From the NCBI RefSeq assembly GCF_000003605.2, contig NW_003155736.1, forward strand, positions 18,732-32,626: a stretch of DNA of 13,895 bases. The letters run 5' to 3'. This document shows, in pieces, positions 1 through 10,400 of the stretch. The notes under the pieces were generated by a model. The model was not told where the DNA came from and made no database searches. It saw only the letters and a program-made list of their open reading frames with translations. The position numbers and the translations under genes are program-made. The stretch's first letter is position 1. Each line of letters begins with the position of its first letter. The stretch is from Saccoglossus kowalevskii. Its lineage: Eukaryota; Hemichordata; Enteropneusta; Harrimaniidae.

Positions 1-154
1 CCACCTCGGTTGCCGTATAGCAGTCAATTCTAAAATATGCAATAAATTTACATAAAAAACAAAACATAAAGATGAAATACACTTTGCCCAGTTTACATGG
101 GACACTCTGCCCACATATAATAAAGCAGAAATCCACATTAATAAAACCATTATA

Positions 155-239
<85 letters not shown>
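155..239. repeat. (ATT)n microsatellite
   Basis: About 28 uninterrupted ATT units cover 85 bases in the far upstream flank. It is a pure trinucleotide tract, so its length is probably polymorphic. Confidence 0.98.
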
Positions 240-240
<1 letters not shown>

Positions 241-3222
241 TGATTCTAAAATGTGTAACATTTTCCCTGCTTTGTTAATTGCATACAGTCTTGTCAAGCT
301 TGACAGTTCATAATAAAATGTGTTTTATCGTCGACATCTTAATAAGTTCTACAAGTTGTTTAAGACTACCGGTGTCCATTTAGGACAATGGCATCTAGGA
401 CTGAGCCTAGTTAAATTCATTCGTAGCTGAACATTTGTAATATCTGAAAGGAAACTTCAAGCATTAAACTCATGCTTAAATAACGTATATGTTCCTAGCT
501 TCAAGTTGCTAGGGAACTATACGGAATTTACTTTCCATTGTAACAGTTTTTGCAAATGTTTGATACTATTTAAAATAACAAATTTCGACGGAAATTCCAA
601 CGTCAATGTCATTTCAAAACTAGCTCAGAAACTATACTAGACTAGATCAAGGGACCGTTTTACATTTGATGGAATCATGTTGCGGCGTGATGTTACGTAA
701 CCTGACCCTGACGACCACCGGCTGTCTCGCAGTTGACGCTAGATCAGAACGTTAAAGTCAAACGTGTGACCCATTAAGATATTGAAACAAAGCAGCCGAA
801 TATTGATAAGATAACGAACTTGGGGTGTCGCAATCTCTTCAAGCTGTTGAGAAACGTTTACACAACGACCATATGTATCGACCCGTCAGCTGGGGAATCC
901 ATACGGACAGCAGCCAGCATGGTGAGGGACACTAAAACACCACGGAGGTAAACTATTAGGACACTAAAATAAACAAGGTTGTGTATTTAATAGATTACCC
1001 GAAACAAATTATCGGAAAGCTTACTCAACACAGTGAGTGTCCAGACGAATAAATTGGTGAACTATTCACGAATAAACCATTAAAATGTTGAAGTCTAAAA
1101 ATTGAACATAAACAAATCATTAGGGTGTATATTTTTTTTTTAAAAATTCCACGACATATTGTATATATTTTAACCGATTATCGATGATATTGCTGTCAAA
1201 AAACTGTTAAAAATAATAATAAAAACAGTTTTGTTTTGCATAATTAGTGATATACGCTCAACGCATAGGCCGTCGTTGACATTTTTTTGCATGGACGTTT
1301 TCTTGCGTTTTGTACAATTTATTTGGTTAAAGGAAATGGTAGTTCGTTTAATGATATACGTAAACTGTTGCAAATGATGGGGGAAAACGTACACAATTCT
1401 TGGAACTTGCCGGCATAGGCCTCGCGGTTGTATGGGTTCCACCGTCCCTTCCACTTTGATGACACCGCAAAATGACAAACTGTGAAATACTAGTAGTTTT
1501 AAGTAAGAACAATGGTAATCTAGTATTTTAATTATATTAGATCAAATAAAAATAGCCATTTTCAGTAATCGGGATATTTTTGGATACGCATTTAATTTCA
1601 TCTTACTGGGTTGAATCTGACGACAAACTTATACCCGGATGTAGGAATATTTGGTGAATCGATTCGACCGTCTTTACTTCAACATGATACGAGGACAGTT
1701 GAAATATCTCGTACATTATTTGAGAATGCAGTCACTGGCTGTGTCTGGCATTTAAATTCATTGTCGAATCTACATCGTGTACAGTACGGAGAAAAAAAAA
1801 CAGAATCAGGGGTATTGGAGGAGAGAGCTCGATTCGAAGATTTTTCACCATATCAGGAGGGAATACCAAGCTGGAATTTATCGACTTTGTTGGTTAATGC
1901 TGCATCGTATTATGTAAGTTAATTTGAAAAAACACACAAACACCAACATCGTCATTTTTAGAAGGTACGCGATCATAGTGAATCAAATACAGAGAGAATA
2001 AAAAGCAGCATATGAAACTGTCAAGTTTTCTGCTTCCAATTTCACGCTTTGGTGGCGCACAAAGAACCCTCCTTGTTTTCTTTGCGTGGTAAATAAGAGA
2101 TGGAGCTGGCGGCTCTGTTTCTGGCAGCTCAAGCAGATGTGTACATTTACTGATTATCGCCAATTATGACGTTTTATGAACGCTTGGCTTGTTGTCGCTT
2201 TCAGAAATTTCAAAAATTGGTATATTTTTTGCGCGAAATGTCCGAGATTCGTCGCGACTAAAGTTCCACAAGATGGGTATGATAGTAGAAGCCGTCGCTA
2301 TAGAAACACCGACCGATGGCTCCCTGTACACAGTGTGTAAATGAGAGCTGATATCGTTTTGACTTATAGGTTCAGAAAAATATACAAAATTTAACTATAC
2401 GTATACGAGCCAATGGAGACCGTTAGAAGCGTAAACCGAGCCTTGACTGTGTGTGGTAGAAATTCTCTCTGACGTGCCCCGCCTGGCTACATTAACGCCA
2501 ACTCTAATTACACAGAACAATACGAACACCAATGACTGTTGAGTCACGGCCGATAACCTTTAACCCGCTTGTCCCTTCACATATTTTAATTGATGTGTAT
2601 ATGCTATCACGCATCTTCCACATCTTCTGAGATTGCATTCAGTTGGCAGCATCACACGTTTTCATCATTCGATACAGAACTCGTCGCTAGTGCTGTGTTT
2701 ACTCGTGGACGTACACCACACATGCGTGCGTGACGCGTCTCCAACTACCGTTTAAAAAGTTGTAAATGTGTTGAATAAGACTGACACCGCCGCTGATTAG
2801 CTTGTATCAGTGTGGTGCAAACTAACGAAGTCACATGTTATTCATAACATTCGAATCAGGTTGTCATTAAATATATAGCGATTTCTGTAAAAGGAGTTTT
2901 AAGAATAATTGGCTCGAGGCAGCATTGCACATTGGAAAAGAATTTCAAACTTCAAGTTTCAAATTTTAAAGGGAACATTTTCTCTCATGTGGTTCAAGGC
3001 ACTACTACGTCCCGATCATTTATTTATCTCAAGCGTGCAATGTTAATTCACATTAAAACAAATCAAAATGACTGAATAAGTCGGTGGTATGCGTGAAGCA
3101 ACACTCGCTCAATACACGTAAATCATTCTCTTCAACGTGCACGGGGAAATAAAAAAAATAGAAATATGACGTTCATTTTGCGCGATTCTGTTGGGTAACA
3201 TTCTCACTTTCGCCATTTTTAT
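240..3222. other. Upstream intergenic DNA, no gene recognised
   Basis: About 3 kb of AT-rich unique-looking sequence. The longest open frames are about 100 codons, with no domains, no consistent coding bias and often no ATG. A 25-bp near-palindrome sits at 2941-2965. A forkhead consensus TGTTTAC occurs at 2696-2702. No RNA gene or transposon ends were seen. Confidence 0.6.
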
Positions 3223-3228
3223 CACGTG
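3223..3228. promoter_or_regulatory. CACGTG E-box in ATCACGTGAC context
   Basis: The TCACGTGA palindrome fits the USF/MITF/TFE type of bHLH-zip site. It lies 53 bases before the palindromic CRE and about 1.29 kb before the FoxF start codon. Function is inferred from the motif only. Confidence 0.25.
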
Positions 3229-3280
3229 ACACGTCCAGACCTATCACGCTATAGTATCGACATCAGGGACACTGAGGATC

Positions 3281-3290
3281 GTGACGTCAC
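3281..3290. promoter_or_regulatory. Palindromic CRE (GTGACGTCAC), candidate CREB/ATF site
   Basis: A perfect 10-bp palindrome contains the full cAMP-response element TGACGTCA, 1.2 kb before the FoxF start codon. A given 10-mer is expected far less than once in a window this size, so the match is notable, though occupancy is unknown. CACGTG boxes lie at 3223-3228 and 3526-3531. Confidence 0.35.
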
Positions 3291-3525
3291 ACATGAAGCA
3301 TTTTCTAACCGAGCATGCTACATCCCATAAAACATGTCAATGAGCTCCGTGATTGAAACAGCGACTGCAGAGTTGGTGGTCCACTCCATCGTTTAATGGC
3401 CTCTCAGTGATGAGGGCATAGCGATTTGATAAAAAGAAGAGTAGCGCGAAAAAAAAATGATGGAAGATAAATCTGCCTCAGATAAGAACCGTTTTCATAT
3501 TATGACACAATTTGTTCGCACTTCT

Positions 3526-3531
3526 CACGTG
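3526..3531. promoter_or_regulatory. Second CACGTG E-box upstream of FoxF
   Basis: CACGTG occurs in the context TCTCACGTGGG, about 300 bases from the first copy and on the other side of the CRE. Two copies of this 6-mer in 300 bases is mildly unusual but not proof of a regulatory element. Confidence 0.2.
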
Positions 3532-4311
3532 GGATACCGTACTTGTACTAAACTGTGAGGGCAATATCACCAAAGTCGATAATTATAAACACTTGGATAA
3601 AGTTGGTCACTAGACTGGAAATGATTCTATTAGTCTAAGTCATATGCACCATGGCAGTAATTTTAATAAAGTTCAAAATATTGTTTTTGTTATCACTATC
3701 CACCTGCCGACGAATTACGGCCTGGTAAAAAAGTTACATGAATGGGAGATTCCATTACTAGACACAGGGGTGTTCAGTTTTCACGATTTTTGATGTCGCT
3801 CAACGTCCGGTGGAGAAAGTGAAACGGGCAAAAAAAAATAACCCATACGAATTAAAAAAGATATGAAAGGAAATGAGTGAACATTATATATTTATCGATT
3901 CAAGCGACCCTAATAAGGACACGCAGCGAGTGAACTATATAATGATGTTAATCCGGGGGACCGTAATACAGATTACTGTCTTTCACGAATCGTCCCTCCC
4001 ACCCCTCGAAATAAAATGCCAGACTCTTCGAGCACAGGGGGTGGTCACTACTTGTTCACGCCGTCCAAAGCTAGTCGAGATAACAGACAGTTGCTTAGCA
4101 CTACCTCGCAACAGACTCGTTCTCATTCTCAGATTGAGTGACCAATTTACACCCAGGCAACCCCTACTATTACAGTACTGTTTCAGTTTCCATACTGTCA
4201 ACATCGTCATATGTGCTCCTGTCTCCTCGTTCAGCCTGTTTCGTCCAAGTCTTGTTGGTCCTGTCTTATGTATAGAGATATTTTGTTGTTTTGTTTCAAC
4301 TGACGCGCAGT

Positions 4312-4318
4312 TATATAG
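4312..4318 (+). promoter_or_regulatory. Possible TATA box of FoxF
   Basis: TATATAG lies about 200 bases before the start codon. A weak initiator-like TGTCAAA (A at 4338) sits 26 bases downstream, which would give a 5' UTR of about 170 bases. TATA-like words are common in this AT-rich DNA, and developmental promoters often lack them, so this is only a candidate. Confidence 0.2.
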
Positions 4319-4511
4319 TGAAGGAAGTTGCGCTGTCAAATATTTACGTCAACCGTCAACACCAGGAAGTTCGACCGTCCGATTCATATACTCAACACTG
4401 AAGTTCATCGTCCACGTACAGTACGTACGTATATTTGGGCTAACTATATGTTCATTACTTTTATTTTCTGATCGTTGTTAGAAAACTGTTTGGCGTGTTC
4501 GAGTAGTTCCC

Positions 4512-5601
4512 ATGACTATCTTGCAAGGTGTCATGTCTAATAACGGGACCGATGTTGACGTGAAGCCACCGCTTCTCCACCAGCCAGCAACACAGCAGAC
4601 CCAAGTTCATCAACTCATACAGCCGCAACCACCGACACAGCAGACCCAGCAGAGGCAAGATGTCCAACAATTACAGCAACAAACCGGCCAAGAGACACCC
4701 GAAACACCTTCTGCGAATCCAGATAAAGCCACTCCGCCAAAGAAAGGCAGCGCTGGAGTCCGCCGCCACGAGAAACCGCCTTATTCGTATATTGCCCTTA
4801 TAGTAATGGCGATCCAGAGCTCACCCACCAAGAGACTGACCTTAAGCGAAATTTATCAATTTCTCATGAACCGATTTCCGTTCTTCAGAGGACCTTATCA
4901 AGGATGGAAGAATTCGGTTCGTCACAACCTTTCCCTAAACGAGTGCTTCATCAAGCTACCCAAAGGACTAGGCAGACCTGGAAAGGGACACTACTGGACA
5001 ATCGATCCAGCAAGTGAGTTCATGTTCGAGGAAGGATCCTTCAGGCGTAGGCCGAGAGGTTTCCGGCGAAAGTGTCAGGCCTTAAAACCGTACGGTATGC
5101 TGAACAACATGGGCGGTCATCCACAAATGTATCCCGGCGCAACATTCGATATGCTTGGGCCCCAGAACGCGGCAACCTCGCCAACGTTTCCCGGCATGAG
5201 TTGCACAATGAACAATATTAACGGCTCTCAGGGAATGGCCGATGCAATGGGGATGATGGCTACATCGCCGATCGTCAGCGGCAATATCACCACACCTACA
5301 CATCACACGTCCGGCGGCGGAGTCAACTATATGGCGAGCTGCTCTTTGGCGAATAGAGACATCGGAGACTACGGTGCGATTCCAAACAACACATCGCCGA
5401 CTATACCGACGGTATACACGCATAACAACATGGAAAATCACGGCATGCATTCTGCTTGGTCTCACACGCCACGCTACATCAAGCAACAGATGGACTGCAG
5501 TCCAACGAACTCACCTACCCCTATCCAATTGATGGCCGCCGCAACAGAACAAGCGCAATATATGCACCAAAGTAATCCCGACACGAGCGACCATATTACA
5601 G
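4512..5601 (+). CDS. FoxF: FoxF forkhead transcription factor, coding exon 1
   Basis: Encodes residues 1-363 plus the first base of codon 364. The N-terminus (about 24-60) is Gln/Pro-rich. A KK..AGVRR lead-in (77-85) precedes the forkhead domain at about 88-183, which begins [19 protein letters not shown]. Recognition helix [16 protein letters not shown] (131-146) keeps the DNA-contacting N134, R137 and H138. The wing is followed by the basic [16 protein letters not shown] stretch (178-193), typical of FoxF and near-identical to vertebrate FOXF1/2 as I recall them. The rest is Met/Asn/Ser/Thr-rich. An in-frame TAG at 4479-4481 bounds the N-terminus. The ATG at 4512 has C at -3; the ATG at 4533 (MSNNGTDV) has G at -3 and may be used instead, costing seven residues. 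The exon ends ACAG|GTAAGC, a strong donor in phase 1. FoxF proteins are nuclear DNA-binding factors of visceral/splanchnic mesoderm (the fly orthologue is biniou). Class assignment is very secure; orthology and expression are inferred. Confidence 0.97.
4590..4648 (+). repeat. In-frame direct repeat in the Gln-rich FoxF N-terminus
   Basis: The 14-base word ACACAGCAGACCCA occurs at 4590-4603 and 4635-4648, exactly 45 bases (15 codons) apart, so both copies encode TQQTQ. It lies in the Gln-rich, probably disordered N-terminal segment and looks like a small internal duplication or slippage product. Confidence 0.85.
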
Positions 5602-6103
5602 GTAAGCACTTACCATTGTACCCTATCCATGTAAAACATCATTCGAATTAATTAATAATTAATTGTAAAATTCTGTTAAAAATTGTCGTTATTTTCGAAC
5701 TAACGTGTTTAAAAACATAACTCATAAAAAGCACCAAGGTAAAGTACACATATAACTTGCAAGCTGTTTGCTATATGAAAACAGCTGTTTTGTGCGTGTA
5801 TGTGTTCGTAATCACTGATATACTCAAAAGCTTAAAATACGGTTACGTAATATACTCACACGAGTGATGCGGTTACGAGTAGCCCATGTGTTTTGCCGTC
5901 GTCCACCAACGTCTATAGCGCGACTGCACGACTCGAAGACACTCTTGTCTTCTGAAGTCTACCCAGAGTAATTTGACAAATAAATACTCGTTGAACATTC
6001 AATAAACTAAACTAACACACTCCCAAGTCAATCAAGACGCTAGCAAAGTTTATAAAATTTCCTCTTCTAGACTTCAACAGTGTAATTTATTCGGCATAGT
6101 GCC

Positions 6104-6121
6104 GTGTATATTTATATACAC
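6104..6121. repeat. 18-bp AT-rich palindrome
   Basis: GTGTATAT and ATATACAC are perfectly complementary around a central TT. No function is assigned. Confidence 0.7.
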
Positions 6122-7589
6122 AGGTCATGTTTTCAAATTTTTTGCCAGTTTGAATAAATTCCTGCCAACGTTTTATTTACTTCGTAAAAAGAAACGGACT
6201 AAACACTGGAAGATTGACAGATAGTGATACCTACCACTTTTTTATGACCGTCTCCGACATTGATTCAATTGAGTTTCACTATATTTTATGCATTTCTTTC
6301 TTCCATAAGTCTGTTTTTGTTTGGACAAATTACGGCCAATTATGCAGAAATAACAGCCACTGAGATGCCGGCCCACTGACTGCTAGGCACGGTGTTCGGT
6401 TCAGTATGTTCTGTTAAACTGAGTTAAGTGATCACTGTCGCGTAAATTAAAATGTATCAGTCTCGATTAAACGGCAACAAATCGTATTATCTGCGATAAA
6501 AGATACTTTTCGAATTTCATACTATTTGTCTAATAATAAGAAAAACCCAATTGCAATTGTCCTGGTATACTATGTTGTTTTTTTACGATTTCTTTCCGTA
6601 TAACGGCGAGGCGATTGCTTGGCGAATTAAAAATTAAACAGAGAGTTGCGTAAAATTATTATTTTGGACAAGTGCATGTGGTGTTAAAGGTTTAGTGAGT
6701 TTGAAAAAAAGTAGGTAGCGATAGGTTTCCCTGCTTCAGATTGGGAGGTTAAGATAACAACTGGCTTAAATCGACACAGAAATAAAATACACGAGAATGT
6801 CAGCATGGCTAATATTCGGAGTTATTAGTACATGGCAGGGGTTGCCTAACTCAATATAAAACGGCTACAATCATTCCACCGTTCCGTGTCTGTCGAAATA
6901 TTTCCCCGCCGAAACACGCCCAGCATACAGTTAAACCGCAAATGTAATTGAAAGCAGTGTTGGGTTTCTGCAGTAGTTCCCCGGCGGCTGTGATTTTTTT
7001 CGAAACGGGTTCCATTTTACGGAGGGAATACGATACGGAATTCGTTATACCCTGGCCTGTATTAATGGACGATTGTGTAACGACTATATTATAAATTATG
7101 ATGTTGGCAAAAAATATGGTTTAATGATTAACCGGCGCTAGTTAACATGTAGGTAACCGATTTCCCCTCATCATGTAAAACATCATGTTTTGGTGCGTAC
7201 CCCCACAAGTTGTTGAAATTGAAACGAACATGATTCAGCGTTTTGCCGATGTGTCAAATCATTGTTATTCACCGTCGCCGAAAATACCAGCTGTGGGCTA
7301 GAGGAGGGGGGGCGTGTGTGGGCAGCTAAATCATCTGTTTATTTTGATGCCAATCACAGCAAATGAAAAATGGACCCTGACGCTCGCTTTTTCATGAGTA
7401 ATTTTTTGGGGCCTGGAAAACTCTGTTAATTAACAACTATACTATGTAAATTTGGACTTGCCTGAGAATCAAACTACGGGCTATGTAATATCGTTCACCT
7501 CAATTTTATTAATGCACGAAGACTATTCAGCAAGTCGGATAAAGTTGAAAATCTGATTAACAAGTCATTGTGTCTTAAATACAAATGTA

Positions 7590-7605
7590 TATATATGCAT
7601 ATATA
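7590..7605. repeat. 16-bp perfect palindrome TATATATGCATATATA
   Basis: A perfect self-complementary AT-rich word centred on ATGCAT in the FoxF intron. Alternating TA tracts form such palindromes easily. Confidence 0.75.
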
Positions 7606-7664
7606 AACTATTTTTTCAGATATAAAAGAAATCTCTGTTTATATATTTAATAGCGTGTCGAAAT

Positions 7665-7687
7665 TGTTATACTCTAGTAGTATAACA
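7665..7687. repeat. 9-bp perfect inverted repeat (hairpin) in the intron
   Basis: The arms TGTTATACT and AGTATAACA flank a 5-base loop, CTAGT. The stem is too short for a microRNA precursor and is not followed by a T run, so no RNA gene is called. Confidence 0.6.
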
Positions 7688-8361
7688 TGTATTGTAATGA
7701 GCTGATGTATACAATCATAGTTATATTAACTGGATGTTTAGCTACGCATTGTCTATCACACCAGTGGCTGGGGATATTCAGAATAAATGTGAAAACAAAT
7801 ATCAGTGTACCAGTCTCTTAAACGAGGAATCCGAGCGTCAATATCAGTGCGTGAACACCCGAACATCATCTCAATAGTCGGGTGCGTTTTAAGGGGATGG
7901 ATGGAATCATGACAAAGGGCACAAGGAAAATAGATTAATCAGAAGGTATCTGTAAACTAATTCGACAAGAATGACAGTTTTAACGTGTATCGAGTCTCCC
8001 AGCTTAATGGCAATGCGTCTGGAGTGCTTTCTCTCACATTCTGACGGAACTGTCAAAATTTCGCTTCTTCTTGACGTTTGGCATCAGGTCGAAAATAAAA
8101 CGTTTAAACAAAGTCGCGTTTCTCTGGACGGTTTTTATATATAGATCATATACGGTTCTCTGTTCGTGAAAAACACCGGCATTACTGATTGCTCATATTG
8201 GTAGACTCTTGAAACAAACGTTATACGATAATGAACTGCTTCCATTCAAATCGAATGACCAGCCAATGTAACGATAACAGCATCAAATACAAGCATCCGC
8301 CAAAAAAAGACAATGCTTTCATTGGCATTGCTCGGGAAGATACCGAAATCGCCGTGGCGAC

Positions 8362-8369
8362 TATATAAG
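8362..8369 (+). promoter_or_regulatory. TATA-like box in the FoxF intron
   Basis: TATATAAG is a full match to the TATA consensus. It follows a GC-richer stretch (GCCGTGGCGAC), and an initiator-like AGTCAGGA lies at 8392-8399, about 34 bases downstream. No convincing coding exon follows. It could drive a non-coding or alternative transcript, or be chance. Confidence 0.15.
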
Positions 8370-9126
8370 CCGCATGATGATACCTATGTCTAGTCAGGAA
8401 CCCGCGCTAACAAAACGACCAATTCCAGCAATTAAAAGTATTTCGACCGAAAGTCACGTAGTGTTTTCCTTTGTAAGCCATTAATTTCACCAATTCACCT
8501 AGAATTGCCACTTGACGTGATTTTTATGTCAAGCTACACATGTTGGAAACGACTGTCAAGTCGTCAGGCTGGTGCCATGGATGCAATCGTGGAGAATAAG
8601 AACTGTCTCTATCACGCCCCTAGATAAAGTCATCCCTAACTAAACATGTTCACTACTTTGACCGCGGGCAATGTTCTCAATCAAAATCTACACGGGTTCT
8701 TCTGCCTTATTAATGACCTAAATGATGGTTTTACGAGAAAACTTCGAATTCCAGAACTAGAGCGCAAAAAAATAAATAAAATAGTGCATATTGTTTTGAA
8801 AGGATAACCAACACATTGCGAACATTTTGCTAGAATTAGCCTATCATAGCCGGATTGCAATTGTTAGTACCACTATAGTAAAAAAAAAAAAGGCATTGAA
8901 TCACCGCTATGTGCTACCATTTCGATGCACGGGGACACGTACACCCTGTGAGAAGTCTAACCAATGCGATTCAGTACAATTTAAGATACGATAAGTTATA
9001 TATTCAAATACGAGAAAAGTCACTGCAGCTCGACCATGTTTCAAAAATCCCACCGCACAAATATTATTCAGAAGTGACCCTAAACTATGAATAAATATAT
9101 CGTGTATGTGGATTAGCTGCGATTAA

Positions 9127-9170
9127 ATAATAATAATAAATGGATAATAATAATTTCTAAAAAAAAAAAA
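9127..9170. repeat. ATA/TAA-rich simple sequence ending in A12
   Basis: Imperfect TAA units are followed by twelve consecutive A bases (9159-9170). Another A12 lies at 8880-8891. No flanking target-site duplication or retroelement coding sequence was seen, so these are treated as simple sequence. Confidence 0.7.
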
Positions 9171-10400
9171 TCTATACATGTATACAATTTCCTCTCACAG
9201 ATCGTGATATCAGGTTCATGAGCAAAGTATATTAAGTATGTACCCCCCGTTGACCCAACCTCTAGGGACAGGAAATTGTTAAACAAAACGGTGGAAATTA
9301 TGAATAGTGTCCTTGATTACAGATAGAGAGCAACGGTGATGGTCGGCATAGTATGTGGCACAAGTCATTGTCACGTATTTTAATTGACGTACGATAAATA
9401 CCAGAGAAATGCGAGAAATATTTCAGGAATATTAATTGTAACTTGGAATTCATAACATTAAATTTGTATATATATATTGAAATAGTTATATAACCAAAGC
9501 GCGGTGGGTTCATGAACGGCAGGACTAATCACGGTATTTGTTTAAAGTTGTTCGGAACAGTTTTGTATATATTTAAAAATTGTGAAGATTACCGTAGTGC
9601 GTGGCCTGACATGGCCTTTTCAATAGGGATGGTGTTAGCATGTGTTGTTTTAGGGGCTCTCTCAGTTAAAGTCACTGATTGTGATTACACAATGAAATCC
9701 AATCGATGTTACGCTGAGAAAAGAGAGCTATTTGTTGTAAAGCCGGCTTTGCTGTGTTAAACGGTAGCTAGGCGGCCGAGTCGTAACAGCGACGGAGACA
9801 CTTTTAAACAGCGATACCAGTTTCCTTAGTTTTTGACCACATCCATGAAGCTTTCTTTATCAAGGTTGTCATAAACGTGTCATCGTGTATGCCCGTTATC
9901 ATCAGTTGTTTCTCCTGGCTATCTCTTGATTGTCAATGCTATAACCGTCAATATTCCTATTATTTACAATCGTAGTAAACATATCTTCATATACATAGAT
10001 GTATTACCCTGGGCTATTCCCCGAAGTAACTGCACCCAATTAATTCCCATCGCATTGACACCAAAATGAACGCTGATGTTGTTTTGTATCTGTAGAGCAA
10101 CTGTAACTACAGTAGAGTGGCTTCACGAAGTTACAGGCCCAGGTGTTATTAATGAACTATTATTTAATTTGCGTTACAAGGAGCTAGTGTAGTGCAAAAG
10201 TATTCGCGCTAAATGCCTGCAATTGCCGTGGAAGTGTGGAAGTTCAACTTGTCACCAGTAAAATCACGTTTCACTATGACTTTTGACTTCACTTATTCTT
10301 GTTTTGTTTTTTATCTTCTGACACGCAGTTTCCGCCTGCCATAGTTTTTTACTTGTATCTTTTCCTGATTCCGATCACATAAGTCTTTAATTCCGATTCT

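Larger units (their letters stand above)
3300..4511 (+). other. FoxF proximal upstream region and probable 5' UTR
   Basis: This region should contain the core promoter and the 5' UTR. An open frame with an ATG at 3873 runs 202 codons to TAG 4479-4481, in the same frame as FoxF and 30 bases before its ATG. Its product has no recognisable domain and is rich in Leu, Ser, Val, Phe and Cys without an ordered pattern, and an overlapping antisense frame is also open, so I do not call it a gene. No splice acceptor directly before the FoxF ATG is convincing, so the 5' UTR is probably contiguous with exon 1. Confidence 0.5.

Noticed and set aside
4461-4670. Leu-rich antisense ORF at the FoxF N-terminus
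   Set aside because: It is the complement of Gln-rich coding sequence (CAG/CAA read as CTG/TTG), so the Leu richness is an artefact.
5082-5486. 134-codon antisense open frame across FoxF exon 1
   Set aside because: It is the reverse strand of a conserved coding exon; the product is Arg/Val/His-rich with no domain, a typical shadow.
5602-5651. Read-through C-terminus [16 protein letters not shown] as the true end of FoxF
   Set aside because: It begins exactly at a strong splice donor and shows no similarity to FoxF tails, while exon 2 supplies the expected ending. A retained-intron form cannot be excluded but is unlikely to be the main product.
8909-9094. 61-codon ORF in the intron
   Set aside because: No signal, domain or codon pattern; expected by chance in intron DNA.
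8880-9170. A12 runs as retrotransposon tails
   Set aside because: No upstream retroelement sequence, internal promoter boxes or target-site duplications were seen; homopolymer runs are common in this DNA.
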